Part shown: piece by piece, positions 17,930 through 26,576 of the stretch
Layout: the number at the start of each line of letters is the position of its first letter
How positions within the stretch are numbered: position 1 is the stretch's first letter
From: Xylanibacter muris
GTDB taxonomy: Bacteria; Bacteroidota; Bacteroidia; Bacteroidales; Bacteroidaceae
Assembly (NCBI RefSeq): GCF_013166605.1
Contig: NZ_JABKKF010000009.1
Location: 62,001 to 126,000 of the forward strand
Length of the DNA stretch: 64,000 bases
Direction of reading: 5' to 3'
Translations under genes and position numbers: made by a program
Notes under the pieces: generated by a model
What the model saw: the letters and a program-made list of their open reading frames with translations, nothing else
Databases searched by the model: none
What the model was told of the DNA's origin: nothing

Positions 17930-19516
17930 ATGAATAGACTTGCATATATAGTGATGGTTTTGTTGGCTTTTTCTTTGGGGATATCCGCACAGAAACGTAA
18001 GACGACCGCAAAGAAGAAAACGACATCGCGTGTCATATCGAAGAAAACATCCCGTAAGGCAGGTGCGAATGTTTCTACTGCATCGATAAAGGGACTGCAG
18101 CGGCAGAGGGATGATATAAAACGAAACATAAAGAATCATGAGCAGAAACTACGCAATAATGAACGTGATGTAAAGAAAAGACTTCAAAATCTTCTTGTTA
18201 TCAATTCCGAAATAGAGGGTAAGAGGAAAACTATTGATACAATACGCCGCGATATATCCGTGCTTGACGGAGATATATCCAGATTAAATGAAGACTTGAA
18301 GAAACTCAATGCCGAACTTGATGTAAGGAAAGGGAACTATGTGAAGTCGATGAGATATATGCATAGGAACAGTTCCATACAGAGTCGTCTGATGTTTGTG
18401 TTCAGTGCCAGGAACTTTTCACAGATGTACAGACGCATGAGGTTTATGCGTGAGTATGCCTCTTATCAGAAAGCTCAGGGGGAAATGGTGAAGACCAAGC
18501 AGGCACAGATAACGGAAAGGCGGAAGGAACTGTCAGAAGCTAAAGTCATGAAAAATACGCTGTTGAGCAAGGGAGAGCAGGAACAGCGTAGTCTTGAGGG
18601 AAAGCAGACGGAGCAGAGGAATGTCGTTAAGACTCTGCAGAAACAGCAGAAAACAATACAGAATATCATTGTGCAGCAGCGTAAGAAAGACGCTGAGCTG
18701 AATAAACAGATAGACCGCCTTATAGCAATAGAGGTGGAAAAAGCGCGCGCGCGCGCCGCAGCGGAGGCGAAGCGACAGGAAGAGGCACGAAGGAAAGCAG
18801 CGGAGGAAGCGGAGCGCAAGCGTAAGGAAGAGATCGCCAGGAAGAAAGCGGAGGCAGAAGCAGCCGCACGTGAGAATGCCCGGCGTGTAGCTGAGGCAAA
18901 AACCCGTGAGGAGCAGGCAAAAGCCGCTGCTGCCGCAAGTCGTAATGCGAAGGAAAAGGCTGAAAAGGAAGCTCTTGCCAAAAGGGCAGAGAAGGAACGC
19001 CGTGATGCTGAGCGTAATGCCGCGGATGAAGCGCGCGAGCATGCAAAAGAGGTGGAGAAACTTAAGAGCCGGAAGTCTGCAACACTATACACTCTGGATT
19101 CTGACGACCGTCGTATAAGCGGCAGCTTTGAGAGCAACAGAGGTCATCTGCCGATGCCGGTGGCAGGTTCGTGCAGGATCGTGAGCCATTACGGACAATA
19201 CAATGTGGAGGGACTTTCGAATGTCAGACTTGACAATAAGGGAATAAATATATTGGGAAATCCGGGTTCAAAGGTTTGCAGTATATTTGACGGAGAGGTC
19301 AGCGCGGTGTTTAATCTTGGCGGAGTGGCAGGTGTGATGGTGCGTCATGGAAGCTATATTTCCGTATATTGCAACCTCGGTTCCATAAGCGTGCATAAGG
19401 GGCAGAAGGTGAAATCGCGTCAGGTGCTTGGTACTGTAGGTGCGGATAATATACTTCAGTTTCAGCTGCGCCGTGAGAAAGCAAAATTGAACCCTGAGGC
19501 GTGGCTTCGGAGATAG
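17930..19516 (+). CDS. EnvC-like murein hydrolase activator: long coiled coil plus degenerate LytM/M23 domain
   Basis: 528-aa secreted protein. It has a signal peptide (LLAFSLGISAQ), a basic stretch, a coiled coil (about residues 45-260), then a Glu/Lys/Arg/Ala-rich helix (about 260-380) and a C-terminal LytM fold (about 405-528). The zinc ligands are lost. HxGxD becomes NKGIN, YAH becomes YCN and the final HxH becomes LQF. This is the EnvC pattern, in which the LytM domain activates amidases instead of cutting peptidoglycan. The upstream TPR and DUF4292 genes may be co-transcribed. The highly charged Ala-rich helix has a GCGCGCGCGC tract at about 18745, a possible slippage site. Confidence 0.88.
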   Translation: MNRLAYIVMVLLAFSLGISAQKRKTTAKKKTTSRVISKKTSRKAGANVSTASIKGLQRQRDDIKRNIKNHEQKLRNNERDVKKRLQNLLVINSEIEGKRKTIDTIRRDISVLDGDISRLNEDLKKLNAELDVRKGNYVKSMRYMHRNSSIQSRLMFVFSARNFSQMYRRMRFMREYASYQKAQGEMVKTKQAQITERRKELSEAKVMKNTLLSKGEQEQRSLEGKQTEQRNVVKTLQKQQKTIQNIIVQQRKKDAELNKQIDRLIAIEVEKARARAAAEAKRQEEARRKAAEEAERKRKEEIARKKAEAEAAARENARRVAEAKTREEQAKAAAAASRNAKEKAEKEALAKRAEKERRDAERNAADEAREHAKEVEKLKSRKSATLYTLDSDDRRISGSFESNRGHLPMPVAGSCRIVSHYGQYNVEGLSNVRLDNKGINILGNPGSKVCSIFDGEVSAVFNLGGVAGVMVRHGSYISVYCNLGSISVHKGQKVKSRQVLGTVGADNILQFQLRREKAKLNPEAWLRR

Positions 19517-19520
19517 TGTG

Positions 19521-20609
19521 TCATATCTCAAGTTTGTCGAGAAGCAGCACGTATGTACTTATTGCATCCTCTATTTCTTTCAGAAGTATGTATTCATCGG
19601 CAGAGTGGGAACGTGACGACTCTCCCGGTCCTAACTTCAGCGACACCCACGGCATAAGAGCCTGGTCGGAAAGCGTTGGTGAGCCGAATGGTTTCATGCC
19701 CATTCTTATACATTGCCTTACAATAGGGTGGGATATGTCTATATGTGAAGAGTTCAGACGGAAAGAACGCGCCTTGACCTCGCTTGTAATATTTTTCTTT
19801 ATGATTTCAAAAACTTCCTCATTCGTGTAAAGCTCGTTGGTGCGCACGTCTATTGTGAATGTACATCTGTCTGGCACAACGTTGTGCTGGCTTCCGGCAC
19901 CGATTATAGTGACACTCATCTTTGTCGGTCCGAGCAATGCGCTCGTTTTCTCAAATTGGTAGTCTTTAAGCCATATAATGTCGGCTAAAGCCTTATATAT
20001 TGCGTTTTCACCTTCGTTCCTTGCGGCATGTCCGGCAATGCCATAAGCAGTCCCGTCTATTACCATCAGGCCTTTTTCGGCAATTGCCGGCTGCATTCCG
20101 GTCGGTTCTCCTACTATGGCCGCGTCTATATGTGGGAGGCAGGGTCTTACAAGACTGAAGCCTCCTTGTCCGGATATCTCTTCCTCGCATGAGGCAAGGT
20201 ATACGAGATTATATTTTCTTGGCTTGCCGTTGCCGTTGCGGTTCTTCCCTTGTTCTGTCATTATTCGGAAAGACTGTAATAAAGCCACAAGTCCTCCGCC
20301 GCAGTCGTTGCTTCCAAGACCGTATAGTTTCCCGTCTTCAATACTCGGACAGAAAGGGTCGTGTGTCCATGCGCTTGAAGGTTTCACGGTGTCGATATGG
20401 GCATTGAGCAGGACTGTTTTCTGTGATGGGTCGTACTCTGGGTCTGTTATCCATATATTGTTTCCTGTTCTATGGTAATCCAGACCACATTTATCTATAA
20501 AATTCCCCATTTCATCGGCTGCGTTCTTTTCGTTGCGGCTTGTTGAGGGGATGGCTATAAGTGTTTTCAGGAGCTCTGTGGCCTCTTCGTTTTTTGATGT
20601 ATATTTCAT
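19521..20609 (-). CDS. M20-family metallo-hydrolase (ArgE/DapE-like)
   Basis: Zinc-dependent deacylase or aminoacylase. Metal motifs are in order: NAHIDTV (HxD), GSNDCGGGL (bridging Asp), SCEEEISG (Glu pair) and a C-terminal SRSHSADEY (His). With the ATG at 20609 the protein is 362 aa beginning MKYTSKNEEATELL, typical of Bacteroidetes ArgE-type enzymes that remove the acyl group of an N-acylated amino acid in arginine synthesis. A longer frame from 20681 adds 24 unrelated residues. The substrate is not shown by the sequence and no arg genes are nearby. It ends 4 bp from the envC-like stop, convergent. Confidence 0.82.
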   Translation of the reverse strand: MKYTSKNEEATELLKTLIAIPSTSRNEKNAADEMGNFIDKCGLDYHRTGNNIWITDPEYDPSQKTVLLNAHIDTVKPSSAWTHDPFCPSIEDGKLYGLGSNDCGGGLVALLQSFRIMTEQGKNRNGNGKPRKYNLVYLASCEEEISGQGGFSLVRPCLPHIDAAIVGEPTGMQPAIAEKGLMVIDGTAYGIAGHAARNEGENAIYKALADIIWLKDYQFEKTSALLGPTKMSVTIIGAGSQHNVVPDRCTFTIDVRTNELYTNEEVFEIIKKNITSEVKARSFRLNSSHIDISHPIVRQCIRMGMKPFGSPTLSDQALMPWVSLKLGPGESSRSHSADEYILLKEIEDAISTYVLLLDKLEI

Positions 20610-20706
20610 GATTGCGGTGTTTTTATTATGGTAATAATGCTTTGGGGAAATTCTTTCTTGTAGGTTTTCGGGTAGAAACACATTCCTATAACAGTTCCTT
20701 TTTCTG

Positions 20707-20714
20707 CAAAATTA
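20707..20714 (-). promoter_or_regulatory. -7 box (TAATTTTG) of the M20 hydrolase gene
   Basis: On the minus strand TAATTTTG, about 98 bp before the preferred ATG at 20609. The predicted transcript start would also include the upstream in-frame ATG at 20681. Confidence 0.5.
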
Positions 20715-20848
20715 CTCAAAATATTTTATTAAGATGATGTTTCTTCCATAGTTTTTAAGCAGATGTGATTCTAATGATATATTGTATGTCCAATTCTTTT
20801 TCAGAGGATTTCTTTTTGTATTATACAAACAGTTTTTTTTCATTTTAT

Positions 20849-20879
20849 TTTGTACTTTGGTTTGCTTGGTGTATCTTTG
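20849..20879 (+). promoter_or_regulatory. Promoter of the acyl-CoA ligase gene
   Basis: TTTG at 20849-20852 and TATCTTTG at 20872-20879 with the ideal 19-bp gap, 25 bp before the ATG at 20904. The two promoters of this 294-bp divergent region do not overlap. Confidence 0.75.
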
Positions 20880-20903
20880 CATAAACTATAAAGAAGAAAT
20901 ATT

Positions 20904-22712
20904 ATGCAGACAATCAGCCATCTTTCTGTTTTAGTGCATGATCAGGCGAGGAAATACGGAGACCGTGAAGCTCTTGTTTATAAAGACTTCGGAGGAGAAG
21001 AATGGAAGTCTTGTTCATGGAACCTGTTTTCACAGACAGTTAAGACAGTGAGCAATGCGATGCTCAATTTAGGCGTCAGGGTTCAGGAAAACATCGGAAT
21101 ATTCTCACAGAATTCTGTGCAGTATCTGTATTGCGACTTTGGAGCATGGGGCGTACGTGCGGTAACGATACCTTTTTATGCCACATGCAGCGAACAGCAG
21201 ATAGAGTTTATGGTTAATGATGCCAGGGTGCGTTTTCTGTTTGTCGGTGAACAGGAACAATATGACAAGGCTCACCGTGTGTTCTCGTTATGTGACACAT
21301 TGGAGCGTATAATCATTTTCGACCGTAACGTACGCAAAAGTCCGCATGATCCCAATTCTCTTTATTTTGACGACTTTCTGAAACTTGGAGAGAATCTGCC
21401 GCGTCAGACCGAGGTGGAGGCTCTTTATGGACAGGCAAATCCGGTTGATTTGGCCAATATACTTTATACGAGCGGCACTACGGGCAACAGTAAGGGTGTT
21501 ATGCTTAGCCACGGGCAGTATAATGCTGCTTTGATTGCCAATGGGAAATCAGTTGATGTATCTGATAGAGACCGTGTGCTTGATTTTCTTCCTTTCGCAC
21601 ATATCTTTGAGAAAGGATGGGCTTTGCTCAGTATTTCTGTAGGGGCGACGCTGATTGTAAATACATATCCCCAGGAGGTTCAGAAATCCATGCGGGAGAC
21701 ACATCCTACAAGTATGAGTGCCGTGCCCCGTTTCTGGGAAAAGGTTTATGCCGGAGTCCAGGAACAGATTGAAAGTTCGCATCCTGTGCAGCGTAAGATA
21801 TTCAGGAATGCTCTTGCCGTAGGCCGTAAACATAATGTGGAATATGTGATGCGTGGTAAGCGTCCTCCATTGGCCCTGCATCTTGAATATAAGATAATAA
21901 ACAAAACGATATTCAGTCTTGTAAGAAAAGAGCTCGGACTTGAGAATCCGAATATATTCCCTACGGCAGGTGCTACGGTGTCGTCGCATGTGGAGGAATT
22001 TGTCCATTCCATCGGTATTAATATGGTTGTAGGGTATGGTTTGACCGAGAGTCTTGCCACTGTTTCTTGCGACCGTTCCGACGAGCCTGTTACAATAGGT
22101 TCGGTTGGCAGGCCTTTGGATGGAGTGGAGGTTAAGATAAGTGAGGATGGTGAGGTCTTGCTTAAAGGTCCCACGATTACGCGTGGGTATTATAACCGTG
22201 ATGACCTTAATGAACAGGTGTTTGACAGTGAAGGATATTTCCGCACCGGTGATGCGGGATATATGAAAGACGGTGAACTGTTCCTTACAGAGCGAATAAA
22301 GGATCTCTTCAAGACGTCAAACGGAAAGTATATTGCTCCGCAGATGATAGAGGCAAAGCTTCTTGTGGACCGGTATATAGATCAGATAGCAATCGTGGCA
22401 GACCGGAGAAAGTTTGTTTCTGCGCTTATCATACCGGAGTATAGGCTGCTCGAAGAATATGCACGGGAGCATGGCATATCTTTCAAGTGTCGTGAGGAAC
22501 TGTGTGCAAGTCCTGAAATATATGAGATGATGAAAGACCGTATAGACACGCTGCAGCAGCAGCTGGCGCATTATGAGCAGATAAAACGCTTTACATTATT
22601 GCCGAATCATTTCAATATGGAGCGTGGTGAGCTTACGAATACGTTGAAGATGAAGCGGCGTGTTATAAATGAGAATTATTCTGCCGAGATAGACAAGATG
22701 TATGAGGAATGA
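20904..22712 (+). CDS. Long-chain fatty-acid--CoA ligase (AMP-forming)
   Basis: 602-aa member of the adenylate-forming family that activates fatty acids to acyl-CoA via acyl-AMP. The AMP-binding P-loop is YTSGTTGNSKGVMLSH at about residues 190-205. Further motifs are FLPFAHIFEKG, VGYGLTESLATVSC (the A5 motif), GYFRTGDAGYM and the hinge-region TERIKDLFKTSNGKYIAP with its catalytic Lys. These are features of the FadD/long-chain group. It stands alone under its own promoter, with prfB following 55 bp later. Confidence 0.9.
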   Translation: MQTISHLSVLVHDQARKYGDREALVYKDFGGEEWKSCSWNLFSQTVKTVSNAMLNLGVRVQENIGIFSQNSVQYLYCDFGAWGVRAVTIPFYATCSEQQIEFMVNDARVRFLFVGEQEQYDKAHRVFSLCDTLERIIIFDRNVRKSPHDPNSLYFDDFLKLGENLPRQTEVEALYGQANPVDLANILYTSGTTGNSKGVMLSHGQYNAALIANGKSVDVSDRDRVLDFLPFAHIFEKGWALLSISVGATLIVNTYPQEVQKSMRETHPTSMSAVPRFWEKVYAGVQEQIESSHPVQRKIFRNALAVGRKHNVEYVMRGKRPPLALHLEYKIINKTIFSLVRKELGLENPNIFPTAGATVSSHVEEFVHSIGINMVVGYGLTESLATVSCDRSDEPVTIGSVGRPLDGVEVKISEDGEVLLKGPTITRGYYNRDDLNEQVFDSEGYFRTGDAGYMKDGELFLTERIKDLFKTSNGKYIAPQMIEAKLLVDRYIDQIAIVADRRKFVSALIIPEYRLLEEYAREHGISFKCREELCASPEIYEMMKDRIDTLQQQLAHYEQIKRFTLLPNHFNMERGELTNTLKMKRRVINENYSAEIDKMYEE

Positions 22713-22767
22713 CTTTCATATCAAGGCTTGCCGTTAAAAAAGGATTAACAATAAAACAACAGACTAA

Positions 22768-23889
22768 ATGATAACCGCAGACCAGTTGAAGGATGTTTTG
22801 GAGCGTGCCGGTGCGCTCCACCGTTATCTTGAGATAGATAAGAAGAAGATTGAATTTGAGGAGGAAGACCTTCGCACACAGGCTCCCGACTTCTGGGAAG
22901 ACCCGAAGCGTGCAGAAGAGCAGATGAGAAAGGTGAAGGCGATAAAAAGCTGGATAGACGGCTATGAAGAGGTGCGTACTCTTGCTGATGAACTTCAGCT
23001 TGCCTTTGATTTCTATAAAGATGAGATGGTAACAGAGGAAGAGGTTGACGATGATTATGCAAAAGCCGTTGAGGCTATAGAGAGGCTCGAGCTGAAAAAC
23101 ATGCTCAGGCAAAAAGAAGACCCCATGGACTGCGTTCTTAAAATAAACAGCGGTGCCGGAGGAACAGAAAGCCAGGACTGGGCATCTATGCTTATGCGTA
23201 TGTATCAACGTTGGGCTGAGGCACAGGGGCACAGGGTCACCATAAGCAACCTTCAGGATGGTGATGAGGCTGGTATAAAGAGTGTCACAATGCAGATAGA
23301 AGGAGGTGAATATGCCTATGGTTATCTGAAAAGTGAGAATGGCGTACATCGTCTTGTGCGTGTTTCACCGTTTAATGCCCAAGGTAAGCGTATGACAAGT
23401 TTTGCCAGTGTATTCGTTTCTCCACTTGTGGATGACACTATAGAGGTTTATGTGGACCCATCGAAAATAAGTTGGGATCTGTTCCGAAGCGGAGGCGCAG
23501 GAGGACAGAATGTGAATAAGGTTGAGACTGGTGTACGCCTGCGTTATCAGTATACGGATCCGGATACCGGTGAAGAGGAAGAAATCCTTATTGAGAATAC
23601 CGAGAGCCGTAAACAGTTGGAAAACCGTAATAATGCCATGCGTTTGTTGAAGTCGCAGCTTTATGACAGGGCCATGAAAAAACGTCTTGAGGCACAGGCA
23701 AAGATAGAGGCAGGGAAAAAGAAGATTGAGTGGGGTAGCCAGATACGGAGCTATGTGTTTGACGACCGGCGTGTGAAAGACCATCGGACAGGCTTCCAGA
23801 CATCCGATGTAGATGGTGTTATGGACGGAAAGATAGACGGATTTATAAAAGCTTACCTGATGGAATTCCCTGTGAATGATGAAGAATAA
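22768..23889 (+). CDS. prfB: Peptide chain release factor 2, without programmed frameshift
   Basis: RF2 recognises UGA and UAA stop codons and triggers peptide release. The tripeptide anticodon SPF is in VRVSPFNAQGKRMTSF. The catalytic GGQ is in RSGGAGGQNVNKVETG. 373 aa. In E. coli the gene needs a +1 frameshift at CUU-UGA around codon 25. Here the aligned position reads TAT CTT GAG (RYLEIDKKK) in one continuous frame, so autoregulation by frameshifting is absent. Confidence 0.96.
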   Translation: MITADQLKDVLERAGALHRYLEIDKKKIEFEEEDLRTQAPDFWEDPKRAEEQMRKVKAIKSWIDGYEEVRTLADELQLAFDFYKDEMVTEEEVDDDYAKAVEAIERLELKNMLRQKEDPMDCVLKINSGAGGTESQDWASMLMRMYQRWAEAQGHRVTISNLQDGDEAGIKSVTMQIEGGEYAYGYLKSENGVHRLVRVSPFNAQGKRMTSFASVFVSPLVDDTIEVYVDPSKISWDLFRSGGAGGQNVNKVETGVRLRYQYTDPDTGEEEEILIENTESRKQLENRNNAMRLLKSQLYDRAMKKRLEAQAKIEAGKKKIEWGSQIRSYVFDDRRVKDHRTGFQTSDVDGVMDGKIDGFIKAYLMEFPVNDEE

Positions 23890-23942
23890 GCAGTCTTTCA
23901 GACAGATACGCATTATACTATATAACTAAAACAATAAACATT

Positions 23943-24086
23943 ATGAAGAACAGGAAAAAAGATGCAAGGCGTGTTGCATACGAGGCCAAGCAGGCCAGAA
24001 AGGGAAAGAATGTCGCAGCCACGATATTTGTTGTGTGTTTGATATTGTCGTTGCTTTTGATAATATTCAATACTGCAATGTTATAA
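23943..24086 (+). CDS. 47-aa single-pass membrane protein
   Basis: Short ORF starting MKNRKKDARRVAYEAK, with a strongly basic N-terminal half (about residues 2-22) and one hydrophobic helix (about 25-42, AATIFVVCLILSLLLIIF). It lies 53 bp after prfB and 36 bp before the CYTH gene, in the same direction. The basic-in topology predicts an inner-membrane protein with its N-terminus in the cytoplasm. I do not recognise a family. Coding status rests on position, clean start and amphipathic layout. Confidence 0.6.
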   Translation: MKNRKKDARRVAYEAKQARKGKNVAATIFVVCLILSLLLIIFNTAML

Positions 24087-24122
24087 GTCTTTCCGGCCGT
24101 TATGGAGAAATAGACATTTTTT

Positions 24123-24611
24123 ATGAGTGGATTGGAGATTGAAAGGAAATTTCTGGTGTCGGACGACAGCTATAGGCAAAAGGCTTATAGCTGTAGCCGC
24201 ATCAGACAAGGGTATATCTGCAGCGGGCATGGACGTACTGTCAGGGTGCGAATCCGTGGCAACCGCGGTTTTCTGACAATCAAAGGTCCTGCAGGCAGCA
24301 ACGGAATGACACGTTATGAATTTGAGAAAGAGATAACGCTTGATGAGGCGGAGCATTTGTTTGATTTGTGTGAGCCGGGCGCGATAGACAAGGTTCGCTA
24401 TCTCGTCAGAAGCGGAAAGCATGTATTTGAAGTGGATGAGTTCTTGGGAGATAATGAAGGACTTGTCATTGCAGAGGTTGAGTTGCAGACAGAGCAGGAA
24501 TTTTATGAAAAACCCGATTTTATCGGTGATGAAGTTACAGGAGACAGACGGTTTTACAATTCATTTCTTGCAAAGATGCCATTCTGTAAGTGGAAATCAG
24601 GAATTGTATGA
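24123..24611 (+). CDS. CYTH domain protein (triphosphate tunnel metalloenzyme)
   Basis: 162 aa with the N-terminal ExExK-type signature EIERKFLV and the alternating basic/acidic strands of the tunnel fold: TVRVRIRGNRGFLTIKGP, RYEFEKEITLDEAEHLF and FEVDEFLGDNEGLVIAEVEL. Bacterial single-domain CYTH proteins often hydrolyse inorganic triphosphate. The exact substrate here is unknown. It follows the small membrane ORF and is ended by a hairpin at about 24668. Confidence 0.88.
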   Translation: MSGLEIERKFLVSDDSYRQKAYSCSRIRQGYICSGHGRTVRVRIRGNRGFLTIKGPAGSNGMTRYEFEKEITLDEAEHLFDLCEPGAIDKVRYLVRSGKHVFEVDEFLGDNEGLVIAEVELQTEQEFYEKPDFIGDEVTGDRRFYNSFLAKMPFCKWKSGIV

Positions 24612-24667
24612 ACAGGTCAGCCTGTCGGAATGGATATATTAAAAAAGTATTTGTCTTTTCCTGTATG

Positions 24668-24689
24668 AGGCACGATTTTTATCGTGCCT
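24668..24689 (+). terminator. Hairpin after the CYTH gene
   Basis: AGGCACGAT (24668-24676), loop TTTT, ATCGTGCCT (24681-24689). The 9-bp stem is perfect, but only a short, interrupted T run follows, so termination is probable rather than certain. Confidence 0.6.
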
Positions 24690-24765
24690 TGAATTTCTGG
24701 CGACTGTCTTGTTTTTTATACCGGAGAGAAAACGGTATAAAGTTTTTTTATTTTTCAGGGAAATG

Positions 24766-24797
24766 TTTTGATAAAAGAGGTTTTTTTTATACTTTTG
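24766..24797 (+). promoter_or_regulatory. Promoter of the TPR/LuxR-like gene
   Basis: TTTTG ending at 24770 and TACTTTTG at 24790-24797 with a 19-bp gap, about 75 bp before the ATG at 24873. Confidence 0.7.
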
Positions 24798-24872
24798 CAT
24801 GAAATAGTGGTAAAGTATAAAAGTCATGGCATAATGTTGATTGTCTTTTTGTCTGTGACGGAAAAATAGTGT

Positions 24873-26435
24873 ATGTGTGCTTCATTTAAATCACTTGTCT
24901 GCATATTTGTCATAATAATATTGTCTGCTTGCGGAGGTCATGAGTATCCTGCGTCCCTGTTGACTGTTGACAGCCTTTCCATGGTCCGTCCTGACAGTGC
25001 CATTATGGTATTGCGTGGTTTGGAGGAACGTCAGTCTTCCTTTTCTGTAGCAGACAGCATGTATTTCCGTCTTTTGAAGATAAAAGTTTCCGACAAGCTT
25101 TATGTCAAGCAAAAATCAGACCATGAGATTCTTGAGATAGTGAAATACTATGAGAATGGTGGTGATCCTCGTCTTCTTCCTCTTGCATACTGTTATGCCG
25201 GGCGTGTTTCTTTTGACATGAATAAGTTTTCCGAGGCTTTTGATTATTACAACTTGTGTCTGGGGACAGCGGAAATGGACAGGGATATAGACCTTGTCTC
25301 TCTCGTATGCTCGCAGATGGGGCGGATTCTACAGAGATGCAAATTGCCTATGGCTGGGGTAGAGGCATATCAGTGTGCATATAGATGCGATGTCGTGCGT
25401 GGTAATGTTCAAGACTTGATGTTTGATTTACGTGATATTGCAATATGCTATTATAATGCAGATAAGTATGATAGTGCTTATCATTATTTTTCAATGGGAA
25501 CGCGGCTTGCTGAAATTAATAAAGACACAATGTTGTTGTCATGTATAAGATTGAAGCAGGGATCGATGTGTATAAATTTGGGAAGATATGATGAGGCTGA
25601 AAGATATTTTGATTTCGTAAAGAGTGTAGGTGACAGTCTTGACCATAATGCATTGTTAGAACTTTATGCCAAACTTTATAGCCGTACGGGGCGTATTGAA
25701 GATGCTTTTGCATGTTATGAAGAATTGCAAGATAAAGGTAGTATCTTTGGTAAGCATGTGGCTCATGAAGGTCTTTATAGATATTATACATATATGGGAG
25801 ACAAAAGTAAGGCTGATTATCATTTAATGTGCTCAGATAGTCTAAGGCGTGAAATAAGAGAAATTGAATCTACGGAGAATATTGCAGGAAAGGATATGGC
25901 CTTTAAGAAGTTATTTGTAAAGGGGCGTAATGATAGTTGTGCTATTCTGATCTCTGCTGTTTTTTTATTAGCTGTGTTATGTATTACTGTGATTTATTTG
26001 AGGAAGAGAAAGTTTTCGGAAGATGTGACTTGTAATGAAAATGCTGTTTCAGGCATAATGAAAAAGAAGACTCGTCATGTTGTCGATGAGGATTATCTGT
26101 TCGAGTCTTCCATATACCAAAAACTTCATTCTTTGATTCATTGTGGCAATACGTCAGAGGTAAGGATGACGGAAAATGACTGGCAGGCCCTTGATGATGT
26201 TATAAACCGTACATACGTTGGCTTTAAGCGAAAGATATTCTTGAAGTATGATATAAGTCAGGTGGAATACCGTATATGTATGCTTATTAAGATCAATGTT
26301 TCTGTGAAATATATCGGAATGTTGACAAATATGTCAGTGTCCTCTGTTACGAATGTTAGAACCCGCCTGTATAAAAAGTTTTTCGGAATTGACGGGAAAG
26401 CCGGTGATACGGATAAGTTTATCCGTTCATTATGA
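24873..26435 (+). CDS. TPR-containing membrane regulator with C-terminal LuxR-like helix-turn-helix
   Basis: 520 aa. A lipoprotein-like signal (IIILSACGG) is followed by TPR-type helices (about residues 30-340), a transmembrane segment near 355-372 (AILISAVFLLAVLCITVIYL) and a cytoplasmic C-terminus with a helix-turn-helix (about 455-515, VKYIGMLTNMSVSSVTNVRTRLYKKFFG). This layout, external TPR sensor plus inner-membrane helix plus LuxR-like HTH, is common in Bacteroidetes. A lipobox and an internal transmembrane helix together are odd, so the N-terminus may instead be a plain signal. It sits directly upstream of the surface module and is the likely local regulator. Confidence 0.78.
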   Translation: MCASFKSLVCIFVIIILSACGGHEYPASLLTVDSLSMVRPDSAIMVLRGLEERQSSFSVADSMYFRLLKIKVSDKLYVKQKSDHEILEIVKYYENGGDPRLLPLAYCYAGRVSFDMNKFSEAFDYYNLCLGTAEMDRDIDLVSLVCSQMGRILQRCKLPMAGVEAYQCAYRCDVVRGNVQDLMFDLRDIAICYYNADKYDSAYHYFSMGTRLAEINKDTMLLSCIRLKQGSMCINLGRYDEAERYFDFVKSVGDSLDHNALLELYAKLYSRTGRIEDAFACYEELQDKGSIFGKHVAHEGLYRYYTYMGDKSKADYHLMCSDSLRREIREIESTENIAGKDMAFKKLFVKGRNDSCAILISAVFLLAVLCITVIYLRKRKFSEDVTCNENAVSGIMKKKTRHVVDEDYLFESSIYQKLHSLIHCGNTSEVRMTENDWQALDDVINRTYVGFKRKIFLKYDISQVEYRICMLIKINVSVKYIGMLTNMSVSSVTNVRTRLYKKFFGIDGKAGDTDKFIRSL

Positions 26436-26449
26436 GCGACTTACGTTAT

Positions 26450-26513
26450 GTTGTGAATTAATTGTGAACACATTGTATGACGTGTTCATAAAGTTGTGAA
26501 TTAATTGTGAACA
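26450..26513. promoter_or_regulatory. Four TTGTGAA boxes in two 21-bp direct repeats
   Basis: The 21-bp segment at 26450-26470 recurs exactly at 26493-26513, 43 bp later. Each copy contains TTGTGAA twice, 11 bp apart, giving four boxes in 64 bp. Between them TGAACAC (26465-26471) and GTGTTCA (near 26482-26488) form an inverted repeat. It lies between the HTH gene and the DUF3244 gene, just upstream of a TATATTTG box. A binding site for the upstream HTH protein is possible. Confidence 0.65.
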
Positions 26514-26543
26514 TATATTTGGTGTGTTTGCTCTTACTTTTTG

Positions 26544-26551
26544 TATATTTG
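26544..26551 (+). promoter_or_regulatory. -7 box (TATATTTG) of the DUF3244 gene
   Basis: TATATTTG 25 bp before the ATG at 26577. No -33 element at 19 bp is evident, which fits an activator-dependent promoter behind the TTGTGAA repeats. Confidence 0.5.
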
Positions 26552-26576
26552 CGAGAAATAAAAGTAAGGGTTTATT

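Noticed and set aside
18475..19137. 220-aa minus-strand ORF opposite the EnvC-like gene
   Set aside because: Low-complexity Ser/Arg/Ala/Phe composition is the antisense shadow of the Glu/Lys/Ala-rich coiled coil.
20610..20681. N-terminal extension of the M20 hydrolase (start at 20681)
   Set aside because: The extra 24 residues do not fit the family start; the ATG at 20609 gives a typical N-terminus.
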